Source: Nitrospirota bacterium (GTDB lineage Bacteria > Nitrospirota_A > Leptospirillia > Leptospirillales > Leptospirillaceae). Taken from it: 18,254 bases of DNA. Below, one piece after another: positions 13,898 through 18,254 of the stretch. The stretch lies in the NCBI GenBank assembly GCA_021802325.1, contig JAKAAM010000017.1, positions 1 through 18,254 of the forward strand, written 5' to 3'. Positions within the stretch are counted from its first letter, which is position 1; each line of letters starts with the position of its first letter. A program made the translations under genes and the position numbers. Under the pieces are notes generated by a model. The model saw nothing but the letters and a program-made list of their open reading frames with translations, was not told the origin of the DNA and made no database searches.

Positions 13898-14728
13898 TCA
13901 GATATTGATCCAAGGTGTGACGAGTACATATTTGACGTTAAAGAGAAGTCTAAGCACGATCTTGAGCGCAACCCCCATCATCGAAAGGAAGAAGAAGGAG
14001 AATGTCAGGTAGCGCCACAAGCCCATCGCCTTGTACATTGGCTTCCAGACGATCATCGGGATGATTGTCCCGAGCGCAAAGTACCCGATGAAGATGATGT
14101 CTCCAAAGAGCTTGCCCACGCCTTCGCTTACGTGAAACCAATTCACAAAGATAAGGTGGAGGGGAATAAGAGTCACCAGAGCCGGATTCATGTGCTCCAG
14201 ATGGTTGCTCCAAGGCCAATACCACTGCCAGTCCAGACCACGAAGGTAAGTTCCGATAATAATCGTGATCCACCAGATCGCAAAGCCAAAGGAGTAGTTG
14301 AAGATTGCAAACTTGCGCTCAGAATATGTGTAGTATCCAACCCCCTTGGGATTCACATCAAGGTATGGGAAGAGCATCAGTCCGGCAATAATCATTCCTG
14401 GCAACACCACTCCGGCATACCATGGATCGAAGTAAACGAGCAACTCCTGAAGGCCAAGGAAGTACCAAGGAGCGCGCATAGGATTCGGCGTGGTCGAAGG
14501 ATCGGCCAAGGAACGAAGGGGAGCATGTTCAAACTGAATCAAAACCATAAGACCGACTGTCACAAGGATGGCACAAATGATCTCGATCATCAGTAGGTTC
14601 GGCCAGACATAGACGGTGTCTTCTGGCTCCTTCTTGACGATGGGTGCCGTCTTTTTCATTAGCTCGACAAGTCCGTAAGACTTTCTCGAGTCGCGGGGAA
14701 AAATCTCCCGGGTCACCTTTTCATCCAT
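13898..14728 (-). CDS. petD: Cytochrome b C-terminal half (subunit IV-like, enlarged)
   Basis: This is a 276-residue membrane protein carrying the quinol-oxidation-side block of cytochrome b: NPMRAPWYFLGLQELLVYFDPW (residues 82-103). Canonical bc1/b6f proteins have PEWY here; this one reads APWY, so the usual Glu is missing while E95 in LGLQE is present. Subunit IV of b6f is about 160 residues with three membrane spans. This protein has about five or six hydrophobic segments (near 43-65, 104-122, 140-161, 186-200, 208-230 and 240-265), so it carries extra C-terminal helices. It lies 86 nt downstream of the b6-like gene. The AT-rich gap contains GGAGAGG before the ATG. The name petD reflects position and homology, not length. 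Confidence 0.9.
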   Translation of the reverse strand: MDEKVTREIFPRDSRKSYGLVELMKKTAPIVKKEPEDTVYVWPNLLMIEIICAILVTVGLMVLIQFEHAPLRSLADPSTTPNPMRAPWYFLGLQELLVYFDPWYAGVVLPGMIIAGLMLFPYLDVNPKGVGYYTYSERKFAIFNYSFGFAIWWITIIIGTYLRGLDWQWYWPWSNHLEHMNPALVTLIPLHLIFVNWFHVSEGVGKLFGDIIFIGYFALGTIIPMIVWKPMYKAMGLWRYLTFSFFFLSMMGVALKIVLRLLFNVKYVLVTPWINI

Positions 14729-14814
14729 TATTGCCCCACCTCTCCATATAACACTTTCAACGGCTCATATAATAACCATTTATGCCATAAGTGCGGCGGT
14801 CCCCAAGAACAGTT

Positions 14815-15576
14815 TTAGAGGGGACCGGAGAAACCATCTTTCCGGATCCGCCAGAAATGGACCGCAAGAAAGACTGTGACGACGAGCGGAAGGACGACAC
14901 AATGAAGCACGTAGAATCGGATGAGGGCATTTTGGCCCACCACCGTTCCACCGAGAAGCATAAACATGATGTCGTTCGTCGGAAGGAATCCAAGCTGTGG
15001 CCCCCAAGGACCGTTTTGTCCGATAAGGGGGGTATAAGAGGCCATCTTGGCACCGACCGTCACTGCCCAGTAAGCGAGCTGGTCCCAGGGAAGAAGATAT
15101 CCTGTCCAAGAAAGGACCAGAGTATTCACAAGCAGGACGACACCAACCACCCAGTTAAATTCACGAGGCGCTTTGTAGGCACCGGTAAGAAACACACGGG
15201 TCATATGAAGCCATACGAAGAGAACCATTCCATGGGCGGCGAAACGGTGAAGATCGCGCATCAGGTTTCCGCCGAAGATGACGAACTGGAGATCTTTAAT
15301 ATTGCGATAGGCCAACCCGGTATAAGGAGTATAGTAGAACATGAGCCAAATTCCTGTTACAGCCAATATGATGAAAAGAAAGAGGGTAATTCCCCCGAGG
15401 CAAAAGGTATAACGCATTCTGAGTGCCGAACGGCGAACCTTGACCGGATGGATATGAAGGAAGACGCTTGAAAAGATTGCATAGGCCCGGTCGAGGTCGT
15501 TGTCGGGATAGCCGTGCCGAAAAACAGATTTGAAGATCTGAGATTCGACGATCTCGTTTTTAATTTTCTGGAGCAT
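14815..15576 (-). CDS. petB: Cytochrome b6-like N-terminal half of cytochrome b
   Basis: This 253-residue, four-helix cytochrome b is closely b6-like. The two b-haem His pairs are H110/H124 (in [19 protein letters not shown]) and H225/H240 (in [19 protein letters not shown]). The 15-residue spacing of the second pair is that of b6; bc1 has 14. Other marks are [12 protein letters not shown] and [17 protein letters not shown]. The block CLGGITL (C59) aligns with b6 YCLGGITL, whose Cys35 carries the covalent haem c_i. The N-terminus has about 25 more residues before this point than plant b6. The ATG at 15576 has a poor ribosome-binding site and is preceded in frame by TAA-GGC. It is separated from the Rieske gene by a structured 188-nt gap. 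Confidence 0.95.
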   Translation of the reverse strand: MLQKIKNEIVESQIFKSVFRHGYPDNDLDRAYAIFSSVFLHIHPVKVRRSALRMRYTFCLGGITLFLFIILAVTGIWLMFYYTPYTGLAYRNIKDLQFVIFGGNLMRDLHRFAAHGMVLFVWLHMTRVFLTGAYKAPREFNWVVGVVLLVNTLVLSWTGYLLPWDQLAYWAVTVGAKMASYTPLIGQNGPWGPQLGFLPTNDIMFMLLGGTVVGQNALIRFYVLHCVVLPLVVTVFLAVHFWRIRKDGFSGPL

Positions 15577-15764
15577 GCCTTAAGTCCCTTCCGTTAATAG
15601 GACCATTCCCTGATAAGCATCGGCCAGATTTTCCGATGTCCATTGGCGACTCGGAACTGGTGCAGGGATAAAGGATCCTTGCATGGGTGTGCGGTGACGC
15701 ATGATGAATCATGCGTCACCGTTTAACCGCTAACGAATCCGTGAGTTTATATTGACCGCCCCAA
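15577..15764 (-). promoter_or_regulatory. Structured 188-nt intercistronic region, Rieske to cytochrome b
   Basis: This is the longest gap inside the operon. On the minus strand it holds a very strong hairpin (15692-15721), a second perfect 6-bp stem CATCGG/CCGATG with a 9-nt loop (15618-15638), and the 10-bp palindrome aaggatcctt (15671-15680). No classical terminator tail follows either hairpin and no convincing promoter was found. A 40-codon open frame (15580-15702) spans most of it and ends in TAA 3 nt before the cytochrome b ATG. The probable role is mRNA processing or differential stability. Confidence 0.5.
15692..15721 (-). repeat. Perfect 14-bp inverted repeat (mRNA hairpin)
   Basis: The arms cggtgacgcatgat and atcatgcgtcaccg are perfect complements around a central GA; in RNA this gives a stem of about 13 bp with a tetraloop. 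The downstream minus-strand sequence (CACACCC) has no T tract, so it is not a standard Rho-independent terminator. It lies 43 nt after the Rieske stop codon. It could instead be a protein-binding palindrome in DNA. Confidence 0.8.
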
Positions 15765-16385
15765 TCAGCAGAGAAGGCGGTTGGAGGCGCAAGAAGCTCC
15801 TGCAGGAGCTGAATGATCAATGTAGAAAGGTGTGACTTCCTTGACCTTTTCTTTGACCCAGAGGCCTTGAGGCGTCTGAACCGGATCCGGGTCAAGCCGG
15901 ATCACCGTATTGACGATCAATTCCCCGTCAAGAGGATCACGGGTGATTTGACCACGCCAGAGCGTTCTTGGAGCAGGTCCCCCACGAACATTGCCATGAG
16001 CATCGTAAATCGACCCATGACATGGACATCGGAATCTCTTCTGGTCCGGGAACCAATTCGGAGTACAGCCGAGATGACGGCAGATGGAAATCATGTTGTA
16101 GATTCCCCTCATGTTTCGGACAACCCAGAAACGCCCCTTCAGCTTCCAGCGCTCGTCCACTCCCAGACCATAGATCGAGACATGACCGATCTTGAAAACA
16201 GTCGGTGGCTCATAGAGAACTGGAGGGAAAAGGTACTTGTATGCAGCAAATGCCGTCCCAGCCATCGAAGCGCCCATGAGGGACCATCCCGCTGCCACGA
16301 GAAATTTTCTTCGCCCCTTATCGGCGGGACTTGCCATATCACCGGTGTCTCCGGGGTGTTGCGTTTGGGCCGTTAGATTTGTCAT
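15765..16385 (-). CDS. petA: Rieske [2Fe-2S] protein, Tat-exported
   Basis: This 206-residue protein has a twin-arginine signal-anchor ([16 protein letters not shown]25-R26) leading into one membrane helix, as is usual for bc-complex Rieske proteins that remain anchored. The cluster boxes are CRHLGC (C102, H104, C107) and CPCHGS (C120, C122, H123). Cluster ligands are C102, H104, C120 and H123; C107 and C122 form the conserved disulfide. Box 1 has Arg where most have Thr. S125 and Y127 (CPCHGSIYD), whose hydrogen bonds raise the midpoint potential, are both present. The C-terminal tail carries two extra Cys (C199, C206). The ATG overlaps the oxidoreductase stop (ATGA), with AGGAGG 10 nt upstream. 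Confidence 0.96.
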   Translation of the reverse strand: MTNLTAQTQHPGDTGDMASPADKGRRKFLVAAGWSLMGASMAGTAFAAYKYLFPPVLYEPPTVFKIGHVSIYGLGVDERWKLKGRFWVVRNMRGIYNMISICRHLGCTPNWFPDQKRFRCPCHGSIYDAHGNVRGGPAPRTLWRGQITRDPLDGELIVNTVIRLDPDPVQTPQGLWVKEKVKEVTPFYIDHSAPAGASCASNRLLC

Positions 16386-18229
16386 TGGAGCGCAACCTCC
16401 TGTTTAATTTCGAGATGTTCCATGGCGATGGCCCCGGTGGGGCAGCGCTTTGCGCACAATCCGCACCGGATGCAGCGCATCCCGTCCCATATCATTGCCG
16501 TTGACTGCGAAAGAGTTTGAACAACCGGCTCTTCAATGTGGTCTGGAGAGATTTCCGTTTCGGTAAAAGCCTCGACAAGCGGCTCCATTTTGCCATGCTC
16601 AAGATCCACATCGGCAAGAGGAACCATCTTCAAGGCATATTCGGGGCAAACATCGACACATCCCCCGCATAGCACACACTTATGTCCCTCAAAGATCGGA
16701 TTCACATGACAGGTCAAACAGCGAGAGGCCTGAGTACGCGCCTGCTCTTCGGTCATGGAGAGTTCTGCAAGATCAAAGTTTGTCCTACGGAAATCAGGAT
16801 GAAGCAAATCCGGATTCTTCCGCTCAATCGTATAGTAGCCTTTTTTATTAAAATCTTCAGGCCAGATCGGCGATGGATTCGCACGATGGGGAATCGGCGT
16901 CGAAATACCGCTGAGATTCTTTGCCACTCCCCGCTTCATCAGGTAGGAGTGAACCGATTGGGCAGCTTTTTGCCCTCCGGCAATAGCGTCTATGAAGATC
17001 CTCGGCCCCGTAACAACATCTCCGGCAGCAAAGACCCCTGGAACACCTGTATCCATGGTATGCATGTTCGCACGAATGACCCCATTGCGGCCGACGATGC
17101 CTTCAAGATCTTCCGGAACATAGGTCGTATCAATCACCTGGCCGATTGCGAAGGTGACAGACGATCCATGGACCACACTGATTTTTTCCTCATCAAACGA
17201 CGGAGAGAACCGTCCCTGATCATCGAATACCGAGAGCACCTTCTTGACTTCAAGACCTTCAAATCTTCCACCAGAACCCAGGATACGCTTTGTCCCTAGA
17301 CGAACTGCAAATTCTGCGCCTTCGTGGACCGCATCTTCAATCTCAAGATCATCAGCCGGCATCTCGTCCCATGTTTCAAGGGTCACAACCGTGACCTTCT
17401 CCACCCCGGGAACGCGAATGGCTGTTCTTACCACATCCATCGCCACATTTCCTGCCCCGACAACGACAGGGCGAGGGCCGATCGGAAGGGGATCATGTCG
17501 GTGATAGACCGACTGGAGGAAGGGAAGGGCTGAATAAACGCCTTCAAGCTCGCGCCCTTCAAATGGGACCTGACGACTTCCCCATGCACCAGACGAAAGA
17601 ACAACCGCGGCATACTCTTCGCGAAGCTGGGCGAGGGTAACATCCTTGCCGACCTTGACATTGAGGCGGGCCTCAACCCCCATGCTGAGGATAGCCGCGA
17701 TCTCCGCCTGGAATAGCGGACGAGGAAGACGATATTCCGGAACGAGATAAAAGAGACCACCCAATCGATCTTGAGCCTCAAAAATCGTGACACGATAACC
17801 GAGACGAGCCAGATCATGGGCTGCAGAAAGACCGGCAGGGCCGCCGCCGACTATGGCAACCTTTGGGCCGGTTGCCTTCCCGTAAGGAACCCCGGGCGCT
17901 GTCGAATAACGCAAGGTTGAGGCCGGATCAGAGACGGCTTCTGCCCCAAACTTTTCAGTCACAAATCTCTTGAGGGCCCGAATCGTTACCGGGGCATCAA
18001 TATTCCCCCGCGTACACGCCGACTCACAGGGTGCGTTGCAAACCCACCCGCATACCGAGGCAAACGGGTTGGGCCCTCGGGCGATGGCATAGGCGCGCTC
18101 ATAGCGGCCTTGAGCAATTGCCTGAACATATCCGCCGGCATCAGTGCCTACCGGACAGGCTTTCCGGCAGGCCACCTGATCGGCATAGTACTGATAATCT
18201 GGTATGTGAAGCTTGTATTTTCCCTTCAT
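16382..18229 (-). CDS. GltD/NfnB-like FAD-NAD(P) oxidoreductase with ferredoxin domains
   Basis: This is a 615-residue cytoplasmic flavo-iron-sulfur protein. Domains in order: an N-terminal Cys-rich domain as in glutamate synthase small subunit and NfnB (C21, C25, C60, C64, C68, C72); an FAD Rossmann motif [14 protein letters not shown] (124-137) with EAQDRLGG; an NAD(P) Rossmann motif [11 protein letters not shown] (255-265); the closing FAD motif [11 protein letters not shown] (399-409); then a C-terminal part with two [4Fe-4S] motifs, C518/C521/C524/C528-P and C586/C589/C592/C596-P, plus a CLTC pair at 504-507. It would pass electrons between NAD(P)H and ferredoxin-type clusters. Being first in a cytochrome b/Rieske operon, it probably couples that complex to NAD(P) or ferredoxin. 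There is no glutamate synthase large subunit nearby. GGAGGAGG stands 6 nt before the ATG. The operon promoter lies outside the window. Confidence 0.93.
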   Translation of the reverse strand: MKGKYKLHIPDYQYYADQVACRKACPVGTDAGGYVQAIAQGRYERAYAIARGPNPFASVCGWVCNAPCESACTRGNIDAPVTIRALKRFVTEKFGAEAVSDPASTLRYSTAPGVPYGKATGPKVAIVGGGPAGLSAAHDLARLGYRVTIFEAQDRLGGLFYLVPEYRLPRPLFQAEIAAILSMGVEARLNVKVGKDVTLAQLREEYAAVVLSSGAWGSRQVPFEGRELEGVYSALPFLQSVYHRHDPLPIGPRPVVVGAGNVAMDVVRTAIRVPGVEKVTVVTLETWDEMPADDLEIEDAVHEGAEFAVRLGTKRILGSGGRFEGLEVKKVLSVFDDQGRFSPSFDEEKISVVHGSSVTFAIGQVIDTTYVPEDLEGIVGRNGVIRANMHTMDTGVPGVFAAGDVVTGPRIFIDAIAGGQKAAQSVHSYLMKRGVAKNLSGISTPIPHRANPSPIWPEDFNKKGYYTIERKNPDLLHPDFRRTNFDLAELSMTEEQARTQASRCLTCHVNPIFEGHKCVLCGGCVDVCPEYALKMVPLADVDLEHGKMEPLVEAFTETEISPDHIEEPVVQTLSQSTAMIWDGMRCIRCGLCAKRCPTGAIAMEHLEIKQEVALQ

Positions 18230-18254
18230 TCCGTTCCTCCTCCGCGGGTTAGAT

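Noticed and set aside
14729..14814. AT-rich gap between the two cytochrome b halves as an internal promoter
   Set aside because: TATA-like words are present on the minus strand but none pairs with a credible -35 at 16-18 bp.
16711..16727. CLTCH in the oxidoreductase as a c-type haem site
   Set aside because: The protein has no export signal and the Cys belong to a ferredoxin-like Cys-rich region; the CxxCH match is coincidental.

Overview
The window (about 55% GC by eye) reads like the chromosome of an acidophilic, iron-oxidising Nitrospirota bacterium, most plausibly Leptospirillum. That assignment is an inference. It rests on a split b6-type cytochrome b, an adjacent FAD/NAD(P)/iron-sulfur oxidoreductase, a tetrahaem cytochrome c, several other exported or haem proteins, and general gene style. 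No rRNA, tRNA, insertion sequence, phage gene or CRISPR array is visible.

Layout. 1-174: no gene I can support. 175-894 (-): an exported protein of unknown function behind a good sigma70-like promoter. 1016-2586 (-): a tight operon of a CBS-domain protein, TsaE (tRNA t6A synthesis) and a HIT-family nucleotide hydrolase/phosphorylase. 2682-4430 (-): a DUF2127-like membrane protein and a Spinster-like MFS transporter. 4460-6022 (+): divergent from these, an exported protein, a lipoprotein and a membrane-anchored monohaem cytochrome c; the last two are translationally coupled. 6040-7170 (-): a MidA/NDUFAF7-family methyltransferase. 7199-9176 (+): a small YHS-like metal-binding membrane protein, a divergent class II glycerate kinase and a small exported protein, all with overlapping stop/start codons. 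9140-12492 (-): an ABC-2 exporter (ATPase and permease), YajQ and lipoprotein SppA. 12576-12604: a clear Rho-independent terminator. 12628-18229 (-): a six-gene bioenergetic operon.

The last operon is the highlight. In transcription order it encodes a 615-residue GltD/NfnB-like FAD-NAD(P) oxidoreductase with N- and C-terminal iron-sulfur modules, a Tat-exported Rieske protein, a b6-type cytochrome b, an enlarged subunit-IV-type cytochrome b C-terminal half, a 71-residue single-span membrane protein and a tetrahaem cytochrome c. Cytochrome b keeps the Cys that in plastid/cyanobacterial b6 attaches haem c_i. Its partner lacks the canonical PEWY glutamate. My inference is a b6f-like quinol:cytochrome c complex with a dedicated NAD(P)/iron-sulfur module. 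In an iron oxidiser it could run uphill, from cytochrome c to quinone to NAD(P)+ or ferredoxin, in the way photosynthetic b6f associates with ferredoxin-NADP reductase. Intercistronic hairpins before cytochrome b and before the small subunit suggest that subunit stoichiometry is tuned at the RNA level.
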